Of a DNA stretch of 64,000 nucleotides, positions 42,018 to 51,389 are shown in pieces. The first letter of the stretch is position 1; the number at the start of each line of letters is the position of its first letter. The translations under genes and the position numbers were made by a program. The DNA lies in NCBI RefSeq assembly GCF_017592475.1, contig NZ_JAGFNP010000013.1:112278-176277 (forward strand), written 5' to 3'. The stretch is from Glycomyces niveus. Lineage in GTDB: Bacteria > Actinomycetota > Actinomycetes > Mycobacteriales > Micromonosporaceae. Below the pieces are notes generated by a model. It was not told where the DNA came from, ran no database searches, and saw only the letters and a program-made list of their open reading frames with translations.

Positions 42018-44606
42018 ATGCCGGCTGAATACCTCCTGAGCGTCGACCTCGGCACCTCCCACACCGTGGCGGTGCTGGTGTGGCCCGACGGCCGCACCCG
42101 GCCGCTGCTGTTCGACGGCTCCCCGGTCATGCCCTCGGCCGTGTTCCTCGACCCCGGCGGGATCATCCACACTGGACGCGACGCCGAGCGGCTCGCGCTG
42201 ACCGCGCCCGAGCGGTTCGAACCGAACCCCAAGCAGCGCATCGCCGACGGCACCATGCTCCTCGGCGACCGCGACGTGCCCGTCGCGGCCGCGCTCGCCG
42301 CGATCCTCGGCCGCGTCGCCCGCACCGCCGTGGAATCGGTCGGGCACCTGCCGAACACGGTCCTCACCTGCCCGGCGGCGTGGAGCGAGCAGCGCCGCGC
42401 CACCCTGCACGACGCGGCCGCGAAGGCCGGGTACCGGCCGGTCAAGATCCTCACCGAACCCGTCGCGGCCGCGCACTACTACACGTCGCGCCTCTCCCAC
42501 CCGATGCGCCCGGGCCAGGCGCTCGCGGTGTTCGACTTCGGCGGCGGCACGCTCGACATCGCCGTCCTCGAGCGCCGCCCGGACGGCTCGTTCGGCGTGC
42601 TCGCCGACGGCGGCCTGCCCGACTTGGGCGGCCTCGACTTCGACGCGGCGCTCGTCGCGCACATCGGCGAGACGGTGAAGCAGCGCGACCCCGACATCTG
42701 GAAGCGGCTCGAGAACCCCAGCGGCGCCAGCGAAATGCGCAACCGCCGCGAACTGTGGGAGGAGGTGCGCGCGGCGAAGGAGATGCTCTCGCGCTCCTCG
42801 GTCGCGCCGGTGACGGTGCCCGACATGGCCCAGTCCCTGCACCTCACCCGCGGCGAGCTCGACCAGCTGTCGCGGCCGCTGCTGTCGCGCGCGGTCGGCG
42901 AGACGCAGCGGGTCCTCGGCCTCACCGGCCGCCGCCCCGACCAGCTCGCGGGGCTCTTCCTCGTGGGCGGCTCGAGCCGGATGCCCATGGTGTCCAAGAT
43001 GCTCCACGAAGCGCTCGGCTTCGCCCCCACCGTCCTCGAGCAGCCCGAACTGCCCGTCAGCGAGGGCGCCGCGCTCGCGTTCGCGAGCCCCGCGCCGGTG
43101 ACGCCTCCGGTGCAGGTGCCGCCGACCCCGCCGCAGTCGCCCACGGCCCCGCACGCGATGTCATCGCCGCCGCTGCGGTCGGGCAGCCTGCCGCCCGTCA
43201 CGCCGGGCACGGACGAGACGGTCACCCTGCGCCGCGGCGAGCCCGAACCCCCCAGGCGGAAGATCCCTCCGAAGTGGATCGCGATCGCGGCCGCCGTGGT
43301 GGTCCTCGCGATCGTGCTCCCCATCGGCTGGTGGTGGCTCACCAACCCGTACAAGCAGCAGCCCTTCGACGACGAGCTCGCGCCGGTCGGCGACGTCACC
43401 GCGTTCGCCGCCGAGCCGAACGACGGCATCTACCAGGTGCGCGCCTGGGACGACCGGGCGCTGTTCGCCTACACGACCGCATCGACGGACCCGAGTGGCG
43501 AGGAGCTGCACCTGCGCGCCCTCGACACCGGCTCCGGCGAACCGCTCTGGGACCAGGACGTGGTCGTCACCGGCGGCGGCTGGGACGGCAACTTCTACGT
43601 CTCCGAAGACCTCATCGCCTTCTCGCAGGAGGTCGCGACCGGCGAGTACCGGTACCACTTCCTCGACTGGAAGACCGGCGACACCCGCAACACCGTCGAC
43701 AGCACCGACGGCACGGCCGCCCGCTCGGGCGACCTCCTCGTCCTGGCCCCCCTGGGCGGCAACACGTTCAACGTGTACGACGGCGACGGCGAGAAGGTCG
43801 CCGGCTGGAAGCTGGGCAACGTCGACGAAGGCGTCACGGTGTCGAAATGGGACCTCGTGGGCACGCCCGACGACCTCGAGGAGCCGTCGATGCGCGCCAA
43901 CGGCAACGGCCGCGTCTGGGCGGTCACGAGCGACAACGTCGTGCACGTCTACGACCTCGAGTCCGGGGAGACCGTGGCCGAGAAGGAGATCGAGACCGTC
44001 GACGACCTGTACTACGGCTGGGACAACCTGCTGTACGTCGCGGTCGACAAGGAGACCGGCTACGACCTCAACGTGTACGACATCGACGACGAGCTCAAGG
44101 CGTTCGACAGTGAGTTCGTGGAGTCCGACACGCCCGCGCCCGACCAGGTGAAGGCCTGCGGCGAGGCGCTGGTGTGCGTGCGGGAGCCGGTCGAGTCCGC
44201 GACGGACGTCTACACCTGGCGGATCTACAACCCCGACAAGGAGAAGGTCGTCCACGTCTTCGACGACCGCGAGTACCGCAACATCACGCCGCTGGGCAAC
44301 CGTCTCATGGTGGAGCACTACGAGGGCGACGACGTGCGCACCTGGATCTACGACCAGGGCTTCGACCAGGTCAACAACGACGTGGGCGACAACGACTTCG
44401 AGGCGATCGACGGCGGCAGCGCCCTCACCTGGCCCGCGTCCTCCGGGTTCAGCGTCAGCACCGGCAACGTGATCGGCCTCGGCCGCGACGGCACCCGCAC
44501 CGCCCTGCGCACCGAACTCGAGGTCTTCACCTGCGACGCGAGCGAGACCCGCCTGTCGTGCCTCACACTGGAAGGCATGCAGGTCTTCTCGTTCCGGGAC
44601 GCCTGA
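42018..44606 (+). CDS. Hsp70-like ATPase fused through a transmembrane helix to an outside beta-propeller-like domain
   Basis: 862 residues. Residues 1-360 are an Hsp70/actin-fold ATPase: VDLGTSHTVAVLV (phosphate 1), DFGGGTLDIAVLE (phosphate 2) and LVGGSSRMPMV (adenosine). There is no recognisable Hsp70 peptide-binding domain; instead a Pro-rich linker (about 360-415), one transmembrane helix (about 419-440, IAIAAAVVVLAIVLPIGWWW), and ~420 residues of Trp/Asp-rich beta strands (LYYGWDNLLYVAVD, RVWAVTSDNVVHVYDLES) resembling a PQQ-type propeller. The ATPase would be cytosolic and the propeller outside. The function is not known. Confidence 0.85.
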   Translation: MPAEYLLSVDLGTSHTVAVLVWPDGRTRPLLFDGSPVMPSAVFLDPGGIIHTGRDAERLALTAPERFEPNPKQRIADGTMLLGDRDVPVAAALAAILGRVARTAVESVGHLPNTVLTCPAAWSEQRRATLHDAAAKAGYRPVKILTEPVAAAHYYTSRLSHPMRPGQALAVFDFGGGTLDIAVLERRPDGSFGVLADGGLPDLGGLDFDAALVAHIGETVKQRDPDIWKRLENPSGASEMRNRRELWEEVRAAKEMLSRSSVAPVTVPDMAQSLHLTRGELDQLSRPLLSRAVGETQRVLGLTGRRPDQLAGLFLVGGSSRMPMVSKMLHEALGFAPTVLEQPELPVSEGAALAFASPAPVTPPVQVPPTPPQSPTAPHAMSSPPLRSGSLPPVTPGTDETVTLRRGEPEPPRRKIPPKWIAIAAAVVVLAIVLPIGWWWLTNPYKQQPFDDELAPVGDVTAFAAEPNDGIYQVRAWDDRALFAYTTASTDPSGEELHLRALDTGSGEPLWDQDVVVTGGGWDGNFYVSEDLIAFSQEVATGEYRYHFLDWKTGDTRNTVDSTDGTAARSGDLLVLAPLGGNTFNVYDGDGEKVAGWKLGNVDEGVTVSKWDLVGTPDDLEEPSMRANGNGRVWAVTSDNVVHVYDLESGETVAEKEIETVDDLYYGWDNLLYVAVDKETGYDLNVYDIDDELKAFDSEFVESDTPAPDQVKACGEALVCVREPVESATDVYTWRIYNPDKEKVVHVFDDREYRNITPLGNRLMVEHYEGDDVRTWIYDQGFDQVNNDVGDNDFEAIDGGSALTWPASSGFSVSTGNVIGLGRDGTRTALRTELEVFTCDASETRLSCLTLEGMQVFSFRDA

Positions 44607-44609
44607 AAA

Positions 44610-44641
44610 CCGGGGCCGCGCAGGGATCGCCGCGGCCCCGG
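44610..44641 (+). terminator. Hairpin after the Hsp70-like gene
   Basis: CCGGGGCCGCG (44610-44620) pairs with CGCGGCCCCGG (44631-44641), an 11-bp stem four bases after the stop codon. No T-run. Confidence 0.65.
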
Positions 44642-44759
44642 CCGTCTCACCTGCGCCGGCGAGGCCGCCAACGACGGGTCTCAGCGTCCGCCGGCGGGCT
44701 TCAACTGGTACACGGAGGGCATGGACGGGCCTTTCCGATGGGGTGCAGGGGTTCTCGCC

Positions 44760-45575
44760 TCAGGCGGCGACGGCGCGCACTTTGGCGCGCACATGCCAGG
44801 CGATCTGCAGCAGCGCGCCGATGGCCGGGATCGACCAGGCCGCCGCATGCAGGAGCGGGTGCACGACCGGGATCGGGGAGCCTTCGTAGGAGCCGGTGGC
44901 GGTCGTGCCGCCGACCGTCCCCCACGCGGCGACGACGAAGCAGGCGAGCGCGCACGCGCCGTAGAAGAGCCGCCGGGTGCGCACCAGCCCGGCCGCGACG
45001 CCGAAATACGCGGCCGCACCCAGGAAGATCAGGACTGCGCCGGTCTGCCGCTCCCCGGCCTCGGCCTCGAGCCCGCCGAACTGCCCGATGACCGCCGACA
45101 GCGCCCACCCGACGACCAGCAGCAGGACCGCTTCCGCGACGAACGTCGCCGCGTCCGGCCGGGGCGAACGCCGGCACACCACCAGGAACAGGACCGGCAA
45201 TGCTCCCGCCATGCACCAGACCAGCACCTCGGAGATCGCCGTGACCCCGGCGAGGTCGGTGCCGTAGTAGGCGATCAGGAACCAGTACCAGAACGCGGCG
45301 GCCACCGACGCCGGCACCGCCAGCCAGGCGATCGCCCTCGCGGCCGTGCTCGCGGACGTGAAGGCCACGACGACCGCGACCGCCATCGCCAGCGCGCAGG
45401 GGATGACCGCCGGGCCGGCGTCGACCTCACCCCACTCGTCAGGGCCGATGCCGAACAGCCACGTCTGCACCGGCGTGGTGCTGAACAGGAACGACAGCAG
45501 GAACAGGAGAGTCACGAGCGGGCCGCCGACGATCTCGGGGTGACGGCGCAGCCGGGAGGAGGGAAGGGTGGTCAT
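44760..45575 (-). CDS. Membrane protein, unknown function (A)
   Basis: 271 residues from ATG 45575, with GAAGGAG five bases upstream; the longer frame is shadow of the next gene. About seven hydrophobic segments and small charged loops. The C-terminus IGALLQIAWHVRAKV resembles that of membrane protein B upstream (LGALLQLLWWLRRR), so the two are related. Same strand, 62 bases downstream of B. No family recognised. Confidence 0.7.
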   Translation of the reverse strand: MTTLPSSRLRRHPEIVGGPLVTLLFLLSFLFSTTPVQTWLFGIGPDEWGEVDAGPAVIPCALAMAVAVVVAFTSASTAARAIAWLAVPASVAAAFWYWFLIAYYGTDLAGVTAISEVLVWCMAGALPVLFLVVCRRSPRPDAATFVAEAVLLLVVGWALSAVIGQFGGLEAEAGERQTGAVLIFLGAAAYFGVAAGLVRTRRLFYGACALACFVVAAWGTVGGTTATGSYEGSPIPVVHPLLHAAAWSIPAIGALLQIAWHVRAKVRAVAA

Positions 45576-45637
45576 CGGGACTCCTTCAGGAGCGGGAGGG
45601 AGCGGTCGGGGCCGCGAGGGGCGCGGCCCGGCGTTCG

Positions 45638-46225
45638 TCAGGCGGTGCGGTTCCTGCGGCGCAGCCACCACAGGAGCTGCAGCAGCGCGCCGAGCGCGGG
45701 CAGGCCGAGGAACGCCCAAGCGAACAGCTCGTCCGTCGTGATCCAGTCGATGCCCGGGTAGTAGGAGGTCTCCGAGTGCAGCACCCGCATCCCGATCCCG
45801 ATGACCGCACAGGAGAGCGCGGCGAACCCGTACGCGATCCGCCTCCCCGGGAGCGGCACGGCGGCGGCGATGAAGACGGCCCCGGCGGCGAGGTAGATGA
45901 CCGTGAACGCGATCGGCGCCGGGCCTTCCCGACCGATCATGAAGGCCAGCACGGTCGCGTAGAGGGCGATCAGACCCGACAGCAAGGCGCCACCCTCGGC
46001 GACGTACGTGTCCACGCGGGGCCGCGGCATCCGCCACGCCGTCCACAGCAGCCACGGCGCGGGCAGTGCGAGGACGACGGCGATGGTCACCGCCCACGCG
46101 GGATCCCCGAACCCCGAGTAGAGCGCGGCGAGGAAGAGCAGGAACCAGACCACGGGCGCGAGCGCCCAGATCACGACGGCTTTGGTGCGACCGTCGCGGT
46201 CGACGGTGTTCGATGCGGTGTTCAT
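45638..46225 (-). CDS. Membrane protein, unknown function (B)
   Basis: 195 residues from ATG 46225; no strong ribosome site. Five to six hydrophobic segments, a basic N-terminus and a C-terminal LPALGALLQLLWWLRRRN. It shares the end motif and layout with membrane protein A downstream, suggesting paralogues in one operon. Function unknown. Confidence 0.65.
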   Translation of the reverse strand: MNTASNTVDRDGRTKAVVIWALAPVVWFLLFLAALYSGFGDPAWAVTIAVVLALPAPWLLWTAWRMPRPRVDTYVAEGGALLSGLIALYATVLAFMIGREGPAPIAFTVIYLAAGAVFIAAAVPLPGRRIAYGFAALSCAVIGIGMRVLHSETSYYPGIDWITTDELFAWAFLGLPALGALLQLLWWLRRRNRTA

Positions 46226-46372
46226 GGAACCAGTCTCGCAACCGAGCGCAAGCGCCCCGCTACCAGAATCGTGCCATCGTTGTAGGGTCCCCACAACGAA
46301 CCCCCGCACCAGCGCCCGCTACACCCCGGTTTTTTCTAGGTTTCCGCCAAACGGGCCGGCGCGCAACAGCGG

Positions 46373-47133
46373 CTACTCCTGCTCGTAGATGTCCGCCGGT
46401 GTGACGAGTGTGAGGCGCTCATCGGTCTCGGCGTGCTCGAGCAGGCGCGCGGAGAACCCCGACCGGGAGAAGAGGTATCGGATCGGGGCGTCAACGCAGC
46501 GCTCGATGTGCGGAGCAAGGCGGTCGAGCAGGTTCAACTCGTCGAAGTCGACCTCGTTGCCGGTCCACTTGCACATGCCGACGACGGTGACCCGGCCCTC
46601 GTGGTCGACGCCCGCGACATCGATCTCTCGGACTTCCACACGGCGGCCCTCACCGGTCGGGACGCTGCCCCACCAGCGTCCGACCTTGTACAGGTCGGGC
46701 TCCTTGCGGTGTGCGTAGTCCTGGCAGATCTCCTCCCAGGTCTCGAAGACGAAATGATCGAACTCCGGCAGCTGACAGGCAAGTGCCGTCCCGACTTTCG
46801 CCACCAGACGTTGATCAGGCTTTCGAGGCCCTGCGACTGCCGGGCGAGGAACTGGAATTCGTCGAAGACGATCAGGGTGCGCCGGTCGCCGATGAAGTCG
46901 GTGAGGCGTTCGAGCGCGGCCCGCCATGAGGGCAGCGGCGGGCCTTCGGCCGGGTTCTCGCCCGAGGCCAGCGCCAGCGCTGCGGCGAAGGCGCCGAGCT
47001 GGTCGGTCTCGGTCGTTTCCGTGCCTTCGAAGACCAGTGACCTGACCTCGGTGGCGAGCCGGTCGAGCAACTCGGTCTTGCCGACGCGCCGCCGACCGTA
47101 CACGACCAAGAGAGTCGGCGCGGTCCGACTCAA
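46373..47133 (-). pseudogene. Decayed AAA ATPase of the archaeal-ATPase/DUF234 type
   Basis: Two pieces in different frames. The 5' piece (47133 to about 46835) has Walker A YGRRRVGKTELL and a LIVFDEFQFLARQ Walker B. The 3' piece (about 46830 to 46373) has FETWEEICQDYAHR and the nuclease-like C-terminal domain VREIDVAGVDHEGRVTVVGMCKW. Intact members are ~450 residues with a ~200-residue middle part missing here, and the N-terminal VGRExEL segment is also absent. So both a deletion with frameshift and a lost start are visible. It lies next to tRNA-Thr, a typical insertion hot spot. Confidence 0.8.
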
Positions 47134-47259
47134 AACATCTTCTGATGACGGAAAATCTTCTGAAGCAGGGTCGGGCGAGGCCGCGGTTCAGCCATATCCC
47201 GTCGGACGAACCTTGTCCAGTAGACTCGGTACGTCGCTCCGCGAAAGCAGTGCTGACCA

Positions 47260-47333
47260 GCCGGTGTAGCTTTAATTGGCAGAGCAGCCGCCTTGTAAGC
47301 GGCAGGTTGCGGGTTCGAGTCCTGTCACCGGCT
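47260..47333 (+). tRNA. tRNA-Thr(TGT)
   Basis: A full cloverleaf: acceptor GCCGGTG (47260-47266) with CACCGGC (47326-47332), anticodon stem GCCGC (47287-47291) and GCGGC (47299-47303) around loop CTTGTAA, anticodon TGT at 47294-47296, and TTCGAGT in the T arm. The discriminator is T47333 and an encoded CCA follows (47334-47336). It decodes ACA/ACG threonine codons. A strong terminator is immediately downstream. Confidence 0.93.
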
Positions 47334-47337
47334 CCAT

Positions 47338-47363
47338 CGCCCGGCCCATGGCCGGGCGTTTTT
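47338..47363 (+). terminator. Intrinsic terminator of tRNA-Thr
   Basis: CGCCCGGCC (47338-47346) pairs with GGCCGGGCG (47350-47358) over CAT and is followed by TTTTT (47359-47363). One of the few classical T-run terminators in the window. Confidence 0.9.
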
Positions 47364-47374
47364 CGTGTCCGGGT

Positions 47375-48391
47375 TCAGGTCTCGGAGGGGCTGCCGGTCG
47401 CGGCCCGGCGGCACCACTGCCGGGAGTCCGCGCCCGCGAGCGACCAGGTCAAAGCGAGGGTGATCAGGCCGAGCAGGGCCAGGGCCGCCCAAGGACCCGG
47501 GCTGCCGAGGAGGTCCCGGACCGCGGCGGCGATGAGCCAGGCCGTGTAGGCGGCGGTGAGGGCGAGGGTCGTCCAGCGGGCCCAGCCGCGGTGGAACGAG
47601 AAGCCGATGTTCAAGGCGGCGTGGACGAGTGCGAGGAGCATGACCGCGCCCGCCGTCCAGGCCGCGCTGTCGGCGGCGAGGCGGACGTCCTCGCCGGCGC
47701 GGTCGAGGAGGCCGCTCGCACCGAGGTGGAGCGCGGTGCCGGTCGCGGTCCACAGGACCAGGAGCGAGACCAGGACCTGGTTCGGCGGTTGCGCGGCCCC
47801 GGCGGCCTTGGGGCTGTGGCGGGGCGCGTCGCAGTCGCACCAGTCGCGGGCGGGACGCAGCAGCAGGAGGACGAGCAGCAGCGCGAACAGGAGCGCCGCG
47901 ACCGCGCCGGTCCCGGCGTTGAGTGCGGCCCCGGTCATGACCGCGGCGGCGAGGACGAGCGCGCTCACGATGACGACGGTCCGCCGCGCCCAATCGCGGC
48001 CGCTGCGGACTTTGACCGCGAGCATCGCGCACGCGGCGGCGACGGCCGCGATGAGCGCCGGCTCCACGAACTCCAGCGGACTCCACGCGCCCGCGTAGCG
48101 GACGCTCACCTCGAACGCGGTAGCCACAGTGGACACGACCGTGACCGACGCGGCCGCGGCGGCGAACAGCCACAACAGCACGACCGCGACGAGGACCGCA
48201 GCCGGAGTGCGCGGCTTCGGCGCCGCGGCGGCGGCGCCGGTCCCGGATCCAGGGGGTCCCGGCGGCGCCTCTTGCCCGGGCGGCACGGCATCGCTCGGCT
48301 TCGGGGCTGCTGCCGGTGCCTTTGGCGCGGGCGGCTCCGGTGGCACGGCGTGGCTCGGCTCGGGCGGTTCGGGCGTTGCAGCGCGGTCCAT
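47375..48391 (-). CDS. Proline-rich multi-spanning membrane protein, unknown function
   Basis: 338 residues from ATG 48391, with AAAGG six bases upstream; the longer frame is rejected. The N-terminal ~70 residues are Pro/Ala/Glu-rich (PEPPEPSHAVPPEPP). Eight or so hydrophobic segments follow, with a short Cys/His loop DWCDCDAPRHSP after the fifth. The layout (disordered Pro-rich cytosolic head plus membrane bundle) is common in actinobacterial envelope proteins. No family recognised. Confidence 0.72.
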   Translation of the reverse strand: MDRAATPEPPEPSHAVPPEPPAPKAPAAAPKPSDAVPPGQEAPPGPPGSGTGAAAAAPKPRTPAAVLVAVVLLWLFAAAAASVTVVSTVATAFEVSVRYAGAWSPLEFVEPALIAAVAAACAMLAVKVRSGRDWARRTVVIVSALVLAAAVMTGAALNAGTGAVAALLFALLLVLLLLRPARDWCDCDAPRHSPKAAGAAQPPNQVLVSLLVLWTATGTALHLGASGLLDRAGEDVRLAADSAAWTAGAVMLLALVHAALNIGFSFHRGWARWTTLALTAAYTAWLIAAAVRDLLGSPGPWAALALLGLITLALTWSLAGADSRQWCRRAATGSPSET

Positions 48392-48606
48392 ATGGCGCCT
48401 TTCGACGGGCGAGGCCAACACTTTCGACGGTAAGGCATCCGGCCCGCCCGCACCACCTTCAGATGTTTCCGCAGGTCAGTGCCGTATGTTGTACCCGTAT
48501 GGGAGGGTGTCCTTTTCATTGGCAGCGGTGAAGGTGGGATCGGGAGGGTACCCGGGACCGCCCGTACGGCCCCGCGGCCGCGCCCCCGCGGACGCCCTCC
48601 GCCCCG

Positions 48607-50340
48607 CTACTCCTCGACGGTCACCGCACCCGAGACCAGGCCCGCCGCCGCCTCTGCCGCGAGTGCCGCCGCGTCGGCTTCCGCCTTGGCGAGCGTCGCC
48701 CGCAGGTCTTCGAGGGCCGCGTACGCGGCGCCCCTCCGCTGCTGGTCCGCCAATGTCAGTCTAGGGATCTTCACCGAGAGGAGCCGGCGCTTCGCGCCCG
48801 TCGCCGTCCGCTTGGTCGCCGTCGGGAGGCGCGCCGCGAGCGCGGCCGCGATCCAGGCGAGGTCGACCGTCGGCTCGCAACTGACCGTCCACTGTGCCTC
48901 AGTGGCGTCGCCGCGCCAGCCGAGCCGCACCTGCGGCTCGCCGACCGGGTCGACGATGATGCACCTGACGTCGCCGGCACCGGCGACCGCCTGCGGAGCC
49001 GCGGATTCGGCGGTGCCCGGTGTGATGATCAGGTGCCCGTCGCGTTCGAGGTCCGCCAGGCTCGTCTCCGGCGCGCTCTCCTCCGCGCCGGTTCCGAAGC
49101 GCGGCAGCGGATGCCGTGCGAGCTCGTCCAGGCGGCCGCCGAGACCGGCGACGGCCTCGGCCAGGCTCGCCGCGTCGCCGGCCGCGCTGGCGAGGTAGAC
49201 GGCGGGGGAGATGTCGACGTCCTCGTCCCACAGCCGCATGAGCGGCACCGTGGTCGAGTCGGCCGTCGCGAGCGGCGCGTCGGGGGCGGCCGTGAAGGAG
49301 CGCCAGGCTTCGGCGAAGTCGCCGCCGCCGGAGACGAGGAGCTGCGTGGTCTCGCCTCGCGGGGCGAGGATCCAGATGTGCGCCTTGGCTTCGGGCGCGT
49401 CGACGACAGCGCGGAGCGCGCCCCACCGGAGCAGTTCGGAGCGGATCCGCCGCCCGGTGCGGCGGTGCGCGACCTGGGCCGGCATGCGCACGACCGCGTG
49501 GCCGCCGGGAGCCAGGAGCGCGACGCAGTGGAGCGCCCACGCGAGTTCGGGTTCGGTGCGCGGCGGGGTGCCGTAGGCGAGGCGCGGGTCGTCGCCGACC
49601 GCGTACTCGTTCGCGCCGCCGTCCTTGACGTTGAACGGCGGGTCGCACACCACGAGGTCGTACCGCTCGCCCGGCACGGGCCGCAGCAGCGAATCGCCCA
49701 CGCGCGCAAGCACTTCCGCGCCCTCGTCGAGCAGTCGCAGGCGATGTTCGGCGATGGCGGCGCGGGGCGCGGAGAGGTCCTGGCCGCTGAGGACGCGGCA
49801 GCGGCCGAGGCGGCGCGCGGTCTCGGCGAGGAGGTCGCCTTCGTCGCAGGCGGGGTCGTGGACGCTCGGGGTCGCGGTGTCCGCGGTGACGACGGCGGCG
49901 ATGTCCGCCAGCGGTGCGATGCCTGGCGGGACGCCGGTGCCGGCGGCTTCGCGGGCGCGTTCGATGAAGAACTCGAAGAGCGCCGAGGCGGGCGTCTCGC
50001 GGGCCAAGTCCTTGAGCTCCTTGGCGATCGCGGGATCGCCGCCGGTGCCGAAGGCCGCGGCGACCGCGCCGAGCGCGGCCTCGGCGGTGAGGTGCGATCC
50101 GGCGAGGGAGAACCAGAGGCGGTCGGCGCCGGTGACGTGGAGGACCCGGCCGTGGCGTTCGGCCCATTGCTCGAGTTCGCGCAGTGAGAACCGGGAGCGG
50201 CGGCCCGATTCGTCGACGGGGGCGGGGAAGTCGGTTTCGCGGCGGCGCCAGTTGCTGACGGCGTTGCGGCCGACGCCCGCGAGTCGGGCCAGGTCGGTCA
50301 GCGTGATGGTCTCGCCGGAACCGGTGTCACGGGTGGTCAT
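48607..50340 (-). CDS. HTH-linked N6-adenine DNA methyltransferase, orphan
   Basis: 577 residues from ATG 50340; the open frame upstream is shadow of the lipoprotein gene. Residues 12-62 are a helix-turn-helix (LTDLARLAGVGRNAVSNWRRR ... LRELEQW). The methyltransferase domain has motif I at 162-171 written DPACDEGDLL, where HsdM-type enzymes have DPACGTGGFL, and catalytic motif IV DPPF at 233-236. The C-terminal half holds the target-recognition-like and helical regions ending in a coiled coil. No restriction or specificity subunit adjoins. It could be a solitary regulatory methylase, or inactive because of the altered glycine motif. Confidence 0.8.
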   Translation of the reverse strand: MTTRDTGSGETITLTDLARLAGVGRNAVSNWRRRETDFPAPVDESGRRSRFSLRELEQWAERHGRVLHVTGADRLWFSLAGSHLTAEAALGAVAAAFGTGGDPAIAKELKDLARETPASALFEFFIERAREAAGTGVPPGIAPLADIAAVVTADTATPSVHDPACDEGDLLAETARRLGRCRVLSGQDLSAPRAAIAEHRLRLLDEGAEVLARVGDSLLRPVPGERYDLVVCDPPFNVKDGGANEYAVGDDPRLAYGTPPRTEPELAWALHCVALLAPGGHAVVRMPAQVAHRRTGRRIRSELLRWGALRAVVDAPEAKAHIWILAPRGETTQLLVSGGGDFAEAWRSFTAAPDAPLATADSTTVPLMRLWDEDVDISPAVYLASAAGDAASLAEAVAGLGGRLDELARHPLPRFGTGAEESAPETSLADLERDGHLIITPGTAESAAPQAVAGAGDVRCIIVDPVGEPQVRLGWRGDATEAQWTVSCEPTVDLAWIAAALAARLPTATKRTATGAKRRLLSVKIPRLTLADQQRRGAAYAALEDLRATLAKAEADAAALAAEAAAGLVSGAVTVEE

Positions 50341-50470
50341 GGGGCTCCCCTGTCTGGATTTATCGAATCGTAACCCACCCCGCGTTGCGGAGGCTCGACA
50401 CAGTCTACTAATCTCGTGAAGTGAGTTCACAAGATCTGAACCACGAACACCACTCCACAGAAGGTAGACC

Positions 50471-51085
50471 ATGAACCTCGAATTCCCCGAGATCTCGAAG
50501 CGCCTCCTCGCCGCCTCCGGTGCCGCCCTCATCGCCCTCGCGGCCCTCTCCGCCTGCAGCGGCGAGGACACGGGCTCGGGCGACACGTCGAACGCCGCCG
50601 AGGAGGCCGGCGACGAAGCGGGCGCCGAAGAGGACGCCGCCGAAGGCGCGGCCGGCGACGGCACCAGCCCCGAGGCCCCGCTCCCGGCCGGCTCCACTCT
50701 CGACGTCGGCGACTGGACCGTGACCCCCACGGCCACCCTCGACGCGACCGACGCGATCGTCGCGGCCGACGACTTCAACGCGGCCCCGGCCGCCGGCTTC
50801 CAGCAGAGCCTGGTCACCCTCGAAGGCACCTACAACGGCACCGAGACCGGCTCGCTGTGGCTCGACGTGACCTTCGGCGTCTGGGCCGACGGCACCTTCT
50901 ACGACAGCATCGACTGCATGAACACCGTCGAAGACCAGATCACCCTCGTCCCGGACGTCTCCGGCGGCGGCACCTCCGCGGGCTCGGCCTGCGTCGAGGT
51001 CCCGGCCGACGCCGACACCTACCTCCTGTACTTCGAGGACATCCTGAGCTTCGACGGCACCCAGTACTTCGTCGAGATCGGCTGA
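50471..51085 (+). CDS. Small lipoprotein, unknown function (1)
   Basis: 204 residues from ATG 50471, with GAAGG upstream. Lipoprotein signal with lipobox LSAC (Cys about 29), then an acidic Glu/Ala/Gly linker of about 40 residues and a compact beta-rich domain with two Cys (CMNT, SACVEV) that could pair. It starts MNLEFPEISKRLL, like the next lipoprotein (MNLNTETFGPIRRLL), suggesting common origin of the signal region. Resembles DUF4352-like exported domains in size only; no firm family. Confidence 0.75.
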   Translation: MNLEFPEISKRLLAASGAALIALAALSACSGEDTGSGDTSNAAEEAGDEAGAEEDAAEGAAGDGTSPEAPLPAGSTLDVGDWTVTPTATLDATDAIVAADDFNAAPAAGFQQSLVTLEGTYNGTETGSLWLDVTFGVWADGTFYDSIDCMNTVEDQITLVPDVSGGGTSAGSACVEVPADADTYLLYFEDILSFDGTQYFVEIG

Positions 51086-51389
51086 GTACCCCCGAGCCGG
51101 AGGGCGCGGTGACCATTGGGCGGAACCCGCGTCCTCCTTTGCCTCCCAAGGCAACCGGCGAGATCAGTTGCGTTCCCTTGCGGCTTGACCAAATTGCAAC
51201 CGATGTGATCCTCGCCATCCGAGCCGCTCCGAGATCCCCGGAACGGCATGAAATCCCAGGTCAGCAGTGTGACGACCGGCGAGGTGACGATCCCTGCCGT
51301 CTCGGTAGTTGAATCTCTCCCATAGTGTCGCGCTGAATTCCCTAAGCACCGCCGGACCCGATCAGGCGGTGACCCACAGAAAGCAGCTC

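Noticed and set aside
47260..47336. Integrated element with tRNA-Thr attachment repeats
   Set aside because: No second copy of the tRNA 3' end and no integrase are visible in the window.
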